Positions 9,161 to 18,447 of a DNA stretch of 64,000 bases are shown piece after piece. Origin of the DNA: Stieleria sedimenti (GTDB lineage: Bacteria; Planctomycetota; Planctomycetia; Pirellulales; Pirellulaceae); assembly GCF_025060895.1 (NCBI RefSeq), contig NZ_JANZKV010000037.1, positions 46,787 through 110,786 of the forward strand, in the 5' to 3' direction. How positions within the stretch are numbered: the stretch's first letter is position 1; each line of letters begins with the position of its first letter. Made by a program: the position numbers and the translations under genes. Below the pieces are notes generated by a model. The model saw only the letters and a program-made list of their open reading frames with translations, did not search any database and had not been told where the DNA came from.

Positions 9161-11498
9161 GAACGATCTGATCGTAACGCACTTGATCCGGGCGATCCGC
9201 AGTGCTGGGGTTTACAACGCCAACGTCCAAAATGCTCCCGCATGCATTTTGTGGCCGGACGGAGATCGCCAATGGGAACCAGTCGTCGGTCGCCTGCAGG
9301 GTGAGCTTGCTGAATTGTGTGTCCTAGGAAACTACCTGCCCGCCGAACGCACTGGGCCGGCGATTTGGCTGCGGCTGGTGATCGCGGACAAGTCGAGCGA
9401 CGTGAAGCTTCCCGGCGACAAGCTGCCGATCCTTTATCTGCCCGGCGTCCGTCGGCAAGATTTGCGTGCCGTCGGCGATTGCCCTGAGCATTTGAAGCCA
9501 CTTGCCGAGCTTCAGTACCGCGGCGTAATCTGGTCGCAACTCAATTCAAAGGACTGGACCATTTCATCGTTCCTACAATCCAACCAGGGCGGACTCGGAT
9601 TGGATGTCGCCCAGGACAACGAAACCAAACAAGCGATGCGTTTGGCTCTTTTCCGGTTGCTGGATGAACGCGTGGACCTTTTGGATGGCAAACGCCTCGA
9701 CAAGGACTATTTCAACAAGCTGTTGACAAGCGGCGACCCGCATCGTGATCTGTTGATGTGGATCGACAATCCTGACCAGTTCCGCCAGCAGTGTGATACC
9801 AACACTTGGAATGCCTTCGTCGCGATCTGCAAGTCTCAGTTGAAGTTCGATCCCGCGAAGGACGGGGAAATTGAGGCGGCGGAACGACTCGCAGAGCGAG
9901 CACCTCCGTGGAACGCTGTTTGGCAGCGGTACGCGGACGCACCGAAAAAATATGCCAACATCCCTGCGCAGATCCGAAAGACCAAGGTCACACAGCTTGA
10001 CCCCCTATTTCCTGACTGCGGAGGTTGGCCGCAATGGAACGATCAGCAGGAAGACGAACTTCGTAGTGAACTCGCGAAGGTTGGAACACTCTCGCCGGCG
10101 GAAGCGCGGAAACAGATTCGCGTATTGGAAACCCAACATGGGCCACGACGCGATGAAGTCTGGGCAAAATTAGATCTGTCACCGCTTGCCACCGCGCTGG
10201 AGTACTTGATCTCGCTCGCTGAGGTCACAAGTGACTCGCTCGCGGCAGGAACGGCCGCAGACATCGCAGCCGCGTACCATGCCAGCGGTTGGCGGGCGGA
10301 CGACAGTATGCTGCGTGCCCTCGCTGTGATTTCGTCTGACGCAGACTTGGTAGTCGTCAGATCGGTACTGGAAACGATCTACGCACCTTGGGCGACCGAT
10401 GCGGCACTGCACTTGCAATCGGTCGTTGCCAACGACGGCTATCCGGGCCGAACGGCAGAGGAAATTCACGCAGAATCGTATGACGCGGGAACGTGCTTTT
10501 TGTTCGTTGACGGGCTGCGTCTCGATTTAGCCAAGCGACTGGAATCGTTGCTGACGGACAAAGAGATCAAAGTGGACGATTCAATCGCGTGGTCGGCATT
10601 GCCGAGTGTCACCGCAACGGCCAAGCCAGCCGTTACACCCGTTCGCCACCTCATCAAGGGTGCCGATGTCAACAAAGACTTTACCCCTGAGGTCGCAGCT
10701 ACCGGGAAGAGTCTCAATGGCCACAGCTTTCAAAACTTACTGGAGCAGGAAGGCTGGACGAAGCTGGGGAAATCGGAATTGGGAGACCCCAACGGAAAAG
10801 CGTGGACTGAGATCGGCGACGTGGATCACGAAGGTCACGAACGCGGTTGGAAACTCGCTCGTCACATCGACTCGCTTTTGGGGGACGTCGTCGAGCGGAT
10901 CTCGCAGCTTTTTGATGCCGGTTGGAAGGAAATCCATGTCGTTACCGATCACGGATGGTTGCTGATGCCAGGCTCTCTGCCCAAGGCTCAGTTGCTTCCG
11001 TCGCTCTCTGAAAACAAATGGGGACGCTGCGCGGCGCTGAAGGACGGAGCTTCAAGCGACGCCCAGTTGTACCCTTGGTTTTGGAACCCGACGCAGTGGT
11101 TTGCTTTCGCGGAAGGAATATCGTGCTTCTACAAGAACGAATACTCGCACGGCGGCTTGAGCATGCAAGAGTGTGTCACCCAGAAAATGACCCTGCATTC
11201 CAACAGGGTGGTGACTGGTCCCGCTGAGATCGCAAAGGTCGAGTGGACGACGAGCATGCGATGCAAGGTAACGCTCGCGAGCCCAATTCAGGGTGCACGC
11301 TTGGATATTCGCACTCATGCAGGAAATGCGGAGTCAAGCGAAGTCAATGCCGTGAAGAACTTCAAAGACGGCAAGACAAGTTGTTCGGTGATTATCGAAG
11401 ACGAGGACTTGGGGGGGCACCATTGCTGGGTGGTGGTTCTTGACGCGAACGGCCAGCCGATCGGACAGGAACAGACAATCGTGGGCGGAGACAACTAA
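9150..11498 (+). CDS. pglZ: BREX alkaline-phosphatase-like protein PglZ
   Basis: A 782-residue PglZ-family protein, the core component shared by all BREX systems. It belongs to the alkaline phosphatase superfamily; the metal-site motifs are visible as CFLFVDGLRLDLAKRL at about residue 447-462 (first Asp of the metal site) and HVVTDHGWLLMPG near 596-608 (D-H pair). The N-terminal 400 residues are helical and typical of the BREX-1 form (WPDGDRQWEPVV near 31, LGNYLPAERTGPAIWLRL near 54). The start overlaps the preceding gene by 11 bp and the stop TAA shares a base with the brxL ATG. Length matches BREX-1 PglZ proteins, and no truncation or lost motif was seen. Confidence 0.9.
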   Translation: MASENDLIVTHLIRAIRSAGVYNANVQNAPACILWPDGDRQWEPVVGRLQGELAELCVLGNYLPAERTGPAIWLRLVIADKSSDVKLPGDKLPILYLPGVRRQDLRAVGDCPEHLKPLAELQYRGVIWSQLNSKDWTISSFLQSNQGGLGLDVAQDNETKQAMRLALFRLLDERVDLLDGKRLDKDYFNKLLTSGDPHRDLLMWIDNPDQFRQQCDTNTWNAFVAICKSQLKFDPAKDGEIEAAERLAERAPPWNAVWQRYADAPKKYANIPAQIRKTKVTQLDPLFPDCGGWPQWNDQQEDELRSELAKVGTLSPAEARKQIRVLETQHGPRRDEVWAKLDLSPLATALEYLISLAEVTSDSLAAGTAADIAAAYHASGWRADDSMLRALAVISSDADLVVVRSVLETIYAPWATDAALHLQSVVANDGYPGRTAEEIHAESYDAGTCFLFVDGLRLDLAKRLESLLTDKEIKVDDSIAWSALPSVTATAKPAVTPVRHLIKGADVNKDFTPEVAATGKSLNGHSFQNLLEQEGWTKLGKSELGDPNGKAWTEIGDVDHEGHERGWKLARHIDSLLGDVVERISQLFDAGWKEIHVVTDHGWLLMPGSLPKAQLLPSLSENKWGRCAALKDGASSDAQLYPWFWNPTQWFAFAEGISCFYKNEYSHGGLSMQECVTQKMTLHSNRVVTGPAEIAKVEWTTSMRCKVTLASPIQGARLDIRTHAGNAESSEVNAVKNFKDGKTSCSVIIEDEDLGGHHCWVVVLDANGQPIGQEQTIVGGDN

Positions 11499-13540
11499 TG
11501 GAACTCGATCGAATCGATAAACTTGCATCCCGTTTGCTGGACGGCTACATCGTTCGCAAGGACTTGGTCCGAACGTTCAGTCGGCAATTTCCCGTTCCGA
11601 CCTACGTCGTCGAATTCATGCTGGGCAGGTATTGCGCAGGCACAGACCCAGAGGACATTGAAGAAGGTCTTGAGATTGTGCAGCGGCAACTGAAGTCGCG
11701 CACGGTCAAGGCGGGAGAAGAGGAACTGTTCAAGGCGAGGGCACGCGAAGAGGGGACGGTGAAGCTGGTCGATATCATCAGCGCACGCCTCGACACTCGC
11801 ACGGACTCCTACGTCGCAACGCTTCCGAGTTTGCAGCTGACGAACGTTCGCATCCCCTCGGATATGGTCAACGCGAATGATCGCATGTTGACGGGCGGAT
11901 TCTACGCTGAAATCACGCTCTCCTACGACGCAGCCATTGCTCAGGAATCAAACGGTCGCCCGTTCGGTATTGAAAGCCTGCGGGAAATCCAGCTCTCCAA
12001 ACGTAACGTGTTGTCGTCGCTCGCCGCTGCACGGGACGGATTTGAATTGGACGACTGGAAAACCTTCTTGCTGCGCAGCATCGGGATCGAAAGCGAAGGT
12101 CTGAAGGAACGCGAAGTCAACGCATTGTTTCTGAGAATGGTTCCGTTCGTGGAGCGGAATTACAATCTGGTTGAGCTGGGACCACGGGGAACCGGCAAGA
12201 GCCACCTTTTTCAGCAGGTCTCGCCGTATGCACGCTTGATTTCGGGCGGCAAAGCGACTGTCGCACAGATGTTCGTGAATCTGTCGACTGGCCGGCGTGG
12301 TCTCGTCTGCCAATACGACGTCGTCTGTTTCGATGAGGTTTCCGGGATCTCGTTCGATCAGAAGGATGGCGTGAACATCATGAAGGGGTACATGGAGTCG
12401 GGGGAGTTCAGCCGGGGCCAAGAAACCATCCGTGCCGATGGCGGGATTGTGCTGGTCGGAAACTTTGACGTCGATGTTTCCCATCAACAACGTGTCGGCC
12501 ACCTTTTCGGCCCACTGCCTCCCGAAATGCGAGACGACACCGCGTTCATGGACCGGTTGCACGCCTATTTGCCCGGCTGGGACGTTCCCAAAATCAGTTC
12601 GGAATTGCTTACCGATCATTTCGGGCTGGTCAGCGATTTCCTTTCCGAGTGTTGGAATCAACTCAGGTCGCAAAGCCGAGTGTCCGCGCTCCAAGGAAAA
12701 GTGTTTTACGGAGGTGCCCTCAGCGGTCGCGATACCAACGCGGTGAACAAGACGGTGAGCGGACTGCTGAAGCTCTTGCAGCCTGGCGATACCAAGCCGA
12801 CCGACGAGGAAATCGAGTGGGCGGTACGGCTGGCAATGGAGGCACGCCGTCGCGTGAAGGAGCAGCAAAAACGCATTGGCGCCGCGGAGTTCCGGAACAC
12901 GCACTTTAGTTTTGTCATGGGCGAGGATGGCGTTGAGCAATTCGTCGTGACACCCGAGCTGCAGAGCCAGGCGGGGATCGGTGATGATCCGCTTGAACCC
13001 GGTCAGGTATGGACGATCAGTCCCGGCGGCCCCGACGAGAATCCCGGGCTCTTTCGGATCGAAGCGACCGAAGGTCCGGGTTCCCAGGTCAAGATTCTGA
13101 ACAAGCCAGTACCGGCGCCGTTCAAGGAGTCGATCGGATTTGCTCAGCAAAACCTCTACACACGCGCCGTTCAGCTTGTTGGGGACAAGGAACCACGGTC
13201 ACATGAGTTTTCAATCCAACTGCGGTCCTTCGACACGGCCAAGACCGGTGCCAAGGTTGGTATGGCGGCACTTCTAGCGATGTGCACCACTTTACTGAAA
13301 AAGAGCGTCCGAGGCGGTCTAATCGTCTGCGGCGAGGTCAACCTAGGCGGCTCCATCGAGCCGATCCACAACGCGGTCTCGATCGCGGAGATCGCCGTGG
13401 AGAAGGGAGCGACGTCGCTGTTGATGCCCGTGTCCTGCCGCCGCGACTTGTTCGATCTTTCCGACGACATGGCGACGAAGGTCGACGTCCAGTTCTATTC
13501 CGATGCCCGGGACGCACTTCTCAAAGCAATTGCGGAGTAG
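11498..13540 (+). CDS. brxL: BREX AAA+ protein with Lon-like C-terminal domain, BrxL
   Basis: A 680-residue BrxL, the last gene of type 1 BREX. It has a conserved N-terminal domain (RKDLVRTFSRQFPVPTYVVE), a AAA+ domain with Walker A GPRGTGKSH at about residue 229 and Walker B VVCFDEV at about 276, and a C-terminal Lon-protease-like fold (about 568-680; GGLIVCGEVNLGGSIEPIHN followed by AVEKGATSLLMP). The usual Lon serine motif GPSAG is not evident; the matching stretch reads KTGAKVGMAAL, so proteolysis is doubtful. This agrees with the general view that BrxL acts as a DNA-binding AAA+ ring and not as a protease. It shares one base with the pglZ stop. A strong hairpin lies about 90 bp after its stop. 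Confidence 0.9.
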   Translation: MELDRIDKLASRLLDGYIVRKDLVRTFSRQFPVPTYVVEFMLGRYCAGTDPEDIEEGLEIVQRQLKSRTVKAGEEELFKARAREEGTVKLVDIISARLDTRTDSYVATLPSLQLTNVRIPSDMVNANDRMLTGGFYAEITLSYDAAIAQESNGRPFGIESLREIQLSKRNVLSSLAAARDGFELDDWKTFLLRSIGIESEGLKEREVNALFLRMVPFVERNYNLVELGPRGTGKSHLFQQVSPYARLISGGKATVAQMFVNLSTGRRGLVCQYDVVCFDEVSGISFDQKDGVNIMKGYMESGEFSRGQETIRADGGIVLVGNFDVDVSHQQRVGHLFGPLPPEMRDDTAFMDRLHAYLPGWDVPKISSELLTDHFGLVSDFLSECWNQLRSQSRVSALQGKVFYGGALSGRDTNAVNKTVSGLLKLLQPGDTKPTDEEIEWAVRLAMEARRRVKEQQKRIGAAEFRNTHFSFVMGEDGVEQFVVTPELQSQAGIGDDPLEPGQVWTISPGGPDENPGLFRIEATEGPGSQVKILNKPVPAPFKESIGFAQQNLYTRAVQLVGDKEPRSHEFSIQLRSFDTAKTGAKVGMAALLAMCTTLLKKSVRGGLIVCGEVNLGGSIEPIHNAVSIAEIAVEKGATSLLMPVSCRRDLFDLSDDMATKVDVQFYSDARDALLKAIAE

Positions 13541-13630
13541 GCCATTTAGAGAATCGGTCTACGGAGCATTGTCCGTCTGTTCCCCACGAACTTCTCGAGG
13601 AGCGGGATGAGTTTCGATTCGCGGTTTATT

Positions 13631-13676
13631 GCGGATCGGGAGTTTCTCGTGCTTGCGAGAAGCTCCCGGTTTCCGC
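13631..13676. terminator. Strong hairpin between convergent genes
   Basis: A 13-bp stem, CGGGAGTTTCTCG (13637-13649) with CGAGAAGCTCCCG (13656-13668, one G-T pair) and a 6-base loop, extended by GCGGA (13631-13635) pairing with TCCGC (13672-13676). It lies between the end of brxL and the end of the minus-strand HTH gene. Neither strand has a clear T-run after it, so it is a terminator-like or transcript-end hairpin, not a classical intrinsic terminator. Confidence 0.55.
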
Positions 13677-13726
13677 GAGCTTCCCAGACTTGGGCTCGAC
13701 AATCTTACTGAGCCAAGCGGTCAGTC

Positions 13727-14017
13727 TTATCGATGAAGAAAGCGCCGGCGACGGACCTCATAGGTGTGACGATACAGCAGTCGCTTTAAGCCACCATTGG
13801 TTTCGGCGAGCGCGTTGATCACACTTGCCTTCAGGAGTGGATCCGAATGGCGAACGACAAACGGAATCACGGATCTTGCGTCCTCTAGACGCAATGCCCC
13901 GTTGGCTTGGTGCTGACGCACGGAACCCGTGGAGAGTCCCGTGATCTCGGCGATGACTCTTTGGTCGATGATGAAAGTCAGATCAGAAGTTTTCTGCCGC
14001 ATCTCACTCTCCCTCAC
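13727..14017 (-). CDS. Small helix-turn-helix protein
   Basis: A 96-residue basic protein. Residues 15-45 look like a helix-turn-helix of the MerR/HTH_17 kind (VIAEITGLSTGSVRQHQANG, followed by an acidic-basic LRLEDARSV), and the C-terminus is rich in arginine (RRRRFLHR). It starts inside the end of the upstream coiled-coil gene (14-bp overlap), so the two form an operon. It reads toward the BREX locus and is separated from brxL by a hairpin. It is probably a DNA-binding regulator of an unknown target; the assignment to a family is tentative, but codon structure and coupling make it likely to be a real gene. Confidence 0.55.
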   Translation of the reverse strand: MRESEMRQKTSDLTFIIDQRVIAEITGLSTGSVRQHQANGALRLEDARSVIPFVVRHSDPLLKASVINALAETNGGLKRLLYRHTYEVRRRRFLHR

Positions 14018-14279
14018 TATCGTGGTCTTCGGAATGAATCATCGTCTCCAAGCGGCCAACGCGGGATTGAAGCCCAGATAGACTTCGGTGATAGGCTCGA
14101 AACCGTTGCTCGAAGAATCTCTCAAGTCCAAGCACGGTCTCGGATACCGATTCGATTTCTTCTCCACAGCCCTGGACAGCGTTCGAGAGTTCATCTAACC
14201 CGGAACCAAGGTCTTCCGCGAACTCTGCCAACTCGACGCGAAACGAGTTGAGGATGCATTCGAAATTCTCGTCATGCAT
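14004..14279 (-). CDS. Small acidic coiled-coil protein
   Basis: A 91-residue, strongly acidic protein with heptad-like spacing of hydrophobic residues over most of its length (FECILNSFRVELAEFAEDL, then LDELSNAVQG and LQSRVGRLETMI). It ends in SEDHDSEGE. No family is recognised. It is the first gene of a two-gene minus-strand unit with the HTH protein, which overlaps its 3' end. It may be the partner of that DNA-binding protein. An ATG two codons after the first is a possible alternative start. Confidence 0.45.
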   Translation of the reverse strand: MHDENFECILNSFRVELAEFAEDLGSGLDELSNAVQGCGEEIESVSETVLGLERFFEQRFRAYHRSLSGLQSRVGRLETMIHSEDHDSEGE

Positions 14280-14981
14280 TGTTGGTACTCAAAGTGGAAC
14301 AAAACGGAGGAATCGCACACCGCGGTTCCCTTGTAAAGTTAATCGGGGAGTGTTCGACGGAGTCGGGCCGTGAGCTGCTCAATGTGCCTCCAATCTGGCA
14401 GCAAACGGCATGCCGCAGGTTGTCGCGACAACACCTTGGCTTGGGCCCTCCAGGGACGAAAAATGCAGAAAACAGGGTGGTTTTTGGATATAACGGGACG
14501 CACGCCGTCTCAACGGATACGGAGAGCCAGTCGTTGAGGTGTGCGTCGATTTGCCGCATGTCAGCGGTGCCCATGTTTCCAAGACTATTGGTACGTCGCA
14601 TCGGCACGCTGGCTGATCGCGTGTCCAGGCTGACGGCGTTCAGACGCTACAGGACACGAGCGGTTCTACATTCCACGGGATCGGAGAAGCGGCGGCATGG
14701 CCGCTACCTGCCTAGGAAAACGAGCGTCCGTTACAGCGATTCGCGCGCAACCTGGGCAGCTTCCAAGCAAGTTGCAGACGGTGACGCTCGGCGGCGTACA
14801 TGTGCTCCAACGTCGAACTCGCTTTGACTTTGAACAATGAGCCACCTGCCTGCAAAATCCTTCACAGTCTCCACCACGCGACACATTCGGCTCATCGTGA
14901 AAAGCACCGTGATTGAATTCTCGAAACCTGATCATCTAGGGGTGTCGCCATAGCTGCAAATGCCTAGCTCTGTGGATTACC
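14280..14981. other. 700-bp intergenic stretch between divergent units
   Basis: No convincing gene is seen here on either strand; the open frames have no recognisable motifs and differ in composition from their neighbours. The stretch separates the divergent HTH/coiled-coil operon and the kinase gene, so it should hold promoters for both. It may also include decayed coding sequence. Confidence 0.4.
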
Positions 14982-17900
14982 ATGGGTGATCAGGTACAGA
15001 GTGTGGCGATGCCACGACCGCATGGGGGTGGGCACGTGGAAAAACCGAATCACGACGATTTCACGCTGGATTTACAAGGCGAGACAATCTCGGGGGAAGA
15101 AGCTGAAACTGCTGAGCATCCCGAGCAAATCGGTCGCTACCGGATCGAGAAGGTCTTGGGGAAAGGCGGTTTCGGCCTCGTGTATTTGGGCCACGATGAA
15201 CGCCTGGATCGGCCCGTTGCCGTCAAAGTTCCGCATGCCCATCTGATTTCCCGGCCTGAAGATGCAGAGGCCTATCTGGCCGAGGCTCGCACCGTGGCAA
15301 GTCTCGATCATGACCACATTGTGCCGGTTTACGATGTCGGGACGACTGACGATTGTTCCTGCTTCGTCGTCTGCAAATATATCGACGGGACGGATCTGTC
15401 GACCAAACTCAAACAGCACCGTTTCAACTACCGCGATGCCGCCGAATTGGTGGCCACGGTCGCCGAAGCGCTGGGTTACGCCCACAAACAAGGCTTGGTG
15501 CATCGGGATGTGAAACCGGGCAACATTCTCATTGGGAAAGACGACAAGCCCCACGTCGTAGACTTCGGCTTGGCGCTGCGAGAGGAGAATATCGGCAAAG
15601 GACCGAAATACGCGGGGACTCCCAGCTACATGTCGCCCGAGCAGGCTCGTGGCGAGGGGCACCGGGTTGATGGGCGGAGTGATATTTTCAGTTTAGGCGT
15701 GGTTTTCTACGAACTGCTAATCGGCCGTCGCCCGTTCAATGGCGATTCGCGTGATGAACTCTTCGATCAGATTTCAAGCTACGAGCCCCGCCCTTTGCGG
15801 CAGTACGACGAGAAGATTCCGAAGGAGCTAGAGCGGATCTGCCACAAGGCGATGTCAAAGCGTGCTCGCGATCGGTATTCGTCGGCCTACGATCTGGCCG
15901 AAGACCTGCGGCACTTCCTCGTTGAACAAACGATGATCCAAAATAGCGTGACGCCCGGAAGCACCGAGCCTGCAACACTGGAATTCAGCCAACAGTCCCA
16001 CGCAACATCCTCCGGGGATCCTGCGACGGATCCAATGACGCCGCCTGGTTCGAGTACTTCCGCGGATAGTCAGCCCGTGAGGATTGTGCCGAAGGGACTG
16101 CGGTCCTTTGACGCTCACGACGCTGACTTTTTTCTGGAGTTGTTGCCCGGTCCTCGCGACCGCAACGGTCTGCCCGACAGTCTGCGATTCTGGAAGACCC
16201 GCATTGAGGAAACCGATCCTGAAAATGCATTCTCCGTTGGGTTAATCTACGGGCCATCGGGCTGTGGGAAGTCGTCGCTTGTCAGGGCAGGATTGCTGCC
16301 TCGGCTCTCCGACGACGTGATCAGTGTCTACATGGAAGCCACATCGGACGAAATCGAGACTCGGATACTGCGCGGGCTACGAAAGCGTTTCGCGGCGATC
16401 GATTGTGACATGAGTCTCAAGGATACGCTGGCAGCGTTGCGACGCGGCCAAGGCATTCCGGTCGGCAAGAAGGTGCTCATCGTTCTCGATCAGTTTGAGC
16501 AGTGGTTACACAACACGAATGAGGACGGAAACGCCGAATTGGTGCAAGCCCTGCGGCAGTGTGATGGTGGGCGGGTCCAGTGTCTGATTATGGTACGAGA
16601 CGACTTTTGGATGGCTGTGACGCGATTTCTTCGGGAACTGGAGATTCGGTTGCTCGAAGATCAAAACGTTTCGGCCGTTGACCTCTTCCCAGAACGCCAT
16701 GCCGTCAAAGTGCTTACCGCGTTCGGTCGAGCTTACGGTGCTATTCCCGATGTCCCTGGCGATCCCCCGCAAGAGCAGGACGAGTTCGTCAGAACTTCGG
16801 TCAACAGTTTGGCAGAAGGAGGCAAGGTGATTTGTGTCCGACTTGCTCTCTTTGCGCAAATGATGAAGAGCAAACCCTGGACGCCGGCTACATTGACTCA
16901 ACTCGGTGGAACGAAAGGTATCGGTGTCACTTTTCTGGAGGAGGCGTTCTCGTCGTCGGGGGCTTCACCTGCGCATCGCTATCATCAAAAGGCAGCTCGC
17001 GAGGTGCTTCGGTCGTTCGTGCCTGAGTCCGACATCAAGGGGCAGATGAAGTCCTACGACGAGTTGCTGGAGGCATCCGGATACGCGCATTACCCCAAGG
17101 ATTTTGAGGCTCTCATCAACCTGCTGGATGGCGAGATGCGGCTCATCACACCGACCGATCCTGGCGGTGTGGACTCGAGTGATGAGCCCGATTCTCTCTC
17201 AGACGAGAATCTAAGGTATTACCAACTGACGCACGACTACCTCGTTCCGATGCTACGGGAGTGGCTGACCGCCAAACAGAGAGAAACCAGAAAAGGGCGT
17301 ACGGAACTGAAGCTTGCCGAATTGTCGACGTTGTGGAGCACAAAACAGGAGAGCAGGTACCTTCCGTCGATGTCAGACTGGCTTGGCATTTACAGGCTGA
17401 CAGAAAAAGATCAATGGACCCAGCCACAGCGAGAAATGATGAAAAGGGCGATGAAAGTGATCGGCCGTCGGGCTGCGTCATGGTTCGCAGTGGTCAGCAT
17501 CGTGCTACTAACAGCAACAGTTGCGAACATCATCCAGAGATATCAGTCCGACAAAACATCTCTGGTTCAGAAGATAAGCGTGCAAGCCGACGTCATCGGT
17601 GACGCCAGTGCCCTCCCTTTGACATTCGAAGATTCTGAGACTTGTGAGGAAGTCTTGAAAATATTGCGTTTGGAACCGGCAATCGTTCATGCAACCGTCT
17701 TTGCTGGTGACGGAAGTCGATTTGCCGGCTACAAGGCTTCCGAATCGGTCTCTGATGACGTTAGCTTTCCTCCATTTCGAGATGATTCAGTTTTCGCAGA
17801 TGGGTTTCTGCATGTCTCCAAGACGATCGACACTCCAAATTCCCTGGAGCCGATCGGATTGATATACGTTCGTGCGAGCATTGAAGACTTGTACGCTGCG

Positions 17901-17996
17901 TCGATGAGGTACGCAGGTCTTGCTGTCCTCACACTGTTGTTGAGTCTAGGTGTTGCGATTCTTCTGGGGCTTGCAGCCGCCATCGTCATCGAATGA
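14982..17996 (+). CDS. Ser/Thr protein kinase fused to a STAND-type ATPase and a C-terminal two-helix sensor domain
   Basis: A 1004-residue protein with three modules. (1) An intact Hanks-type kinase at about 48-310: GKGGFG loop, VAVKVP lysine, LVHRDVKPGNILI catalytic loop near 173, DFG, and GTPSYMSPEQARG activation segment. (2) A STAND NTPase-like module (nSTAND1 type): Walker A YGPSGCGKSSLVRAGL near 423 and Walker B VLIVLDQFEQWL near 500, followed by helices. (3) A C-terminal part with a membrane helix at about 831-850, an extracytoplasmic stretch of about 120 residues resembling the CHASE8 sensor domain of histidine kinases (VQADVIGDASALPLTFEDS), and a final membrane helix at about 977-1004, where the protein ends without HAMP or output domain. 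Kinase and ATPase would face the cytoplasm. It converges on a PP2C phosphatase gene. Kinase-STAND fusions are common in planctomycetes; the CHASE8-like tail instead of WD40 repeats is unusual. Confidence 0.85.
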   Translation: MGDQVQSVAMPRPHGGGHVEKPNHDDFTLDLQGETISGEEAETAEHPEQIGRYRIEKVLGKGGFGLVYLGHDERLDRPVAVKVPHAHLISRPEDAEAYLAEARTVASLDHDHIVPVYDVGTTDDCSCFVVCKYIDGTDLSTKLKQHRFNYRDAAELVATVAEALGYAHKQGLVHRDVKPGNILIGKDDKPHVVDFGLALREENIGKGPKYAGTPSYMSPEQARGEGHRVDGRSDIFSLGVVFYELLIGRRPFNGDSRDELFDQISSYEPRPLRQYDEKIPKELERICHKAMSKRARDRYSSAYDLAEDLRHFLVEQTMIQNSVTPGSTEPATLEFSQQSHATSSGDPATDPMTPPGSSTSADSQPVRIVPKGLRSFDAHDADFFLELLPGPRDRNGLPDSLRFWKTRIEETDPENAFSVGLIYGPSGCGKSSLVRAGLLPRLSDDVISVYMEATSDEIETRILRGLRKRFAAIDCDMSLKDTLAALRRGQGIPVGKKVLIVLDQFEQWLHNTNEDGNAELVQALRQCDGGRVQCLIMVRDDFWMAVTRFLRELEIRLLEDQNVSAVDLFPERHAVKVLTAFGRAYGAIPDVPGDPPQEQDEFVRTSVNSLAEGGKVICVRLALFAQMMKSKPWTPATLTQLGGTKGIGVTFLEEAFSSSGASPAHRYHQKAAREVLRSFVPESDIKGQMKSYDELLEASGYAHYPKDFEALINLLDGEMRLITPTDPGGVDSSDEPDSLSDENLRYYQLTHDYLVPMLREWLTAKQRETRKGRTELKLAELSTLWSTKQESRYLPSMSDWLGIYRLTEKDQWTQPQREMMKRAMKVIGRRAASWFAVVSIVLLTATVANIIQRYQSDKTSLVQKISVQADVIGDASALPLTFEDSETCEEVLKILRLEPAIVHATVFAGDGSRFAGYKASESVSDDVSFPPFRDDSVFADGFLHVSKTIDTPNSLEPIGLIYVRASIEDLYAASMRYAGLAVLTLLLSLGVAILLGLAAAIVIE

Positions 17997-18447
17997 GCTG
18001 GATGCAACATGATGCAAGTTCGTTTCACGGGAACTTCAAGTGGTACCAACGTTGGAAGCACGGATCTCCCTATTGCGCTGATAAGATACTCGTGGTGCAG
18101 CATTGAAGCGGAAGATTGGAACCGACGCCCATGAAATCGCCCGGACTCATTCGGCATCAAAACTGATCGAGCGAGAAGGTGTCCGTGATGGCGATGCCGC
18201 TGCTTCAGCCGTGCCAGAACCAAGCTCCCCCGTCATCTTCTGTTTGATGAACGCAATCGGCATCTGCGTTCGTCGCCGACGTCCATAGGCGTAGTCACCG
18301 AAACAAGGTTGGTCACGCAGCCCACCCTCAGCGGCACTGCAGATGCGTTTATCGAGATCGCGCTCAGAGCGATGCTTGCGATATTTGCACGTCGCTCGAA
18401 TCTGTAGCAAAAGCCGATGCCCAGCTTACTTGCATACGGCAGTTCGA
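17997..18447. other. 450-bp gap between convergent kinase and phosphatase genes
   Basis: Nothing recognisable. Short frames on both strands were examined and show no motif. The region may contain the 3' ends of both transcripts. No clear intrinsic terminator was found. Confidence 0.3.

Noticed and set aside
11948..13150. 400-codon minus-strand frame inside brxL
   Set aside because: Antisense shadow of a conserved, motif-bearing gene.
14279..14827. 182-codon plus-strand frame before the kinase gene
   Set aside because: Arginine- and serine-rich without motifs; typical of a chance frame in GC-rich sequence.
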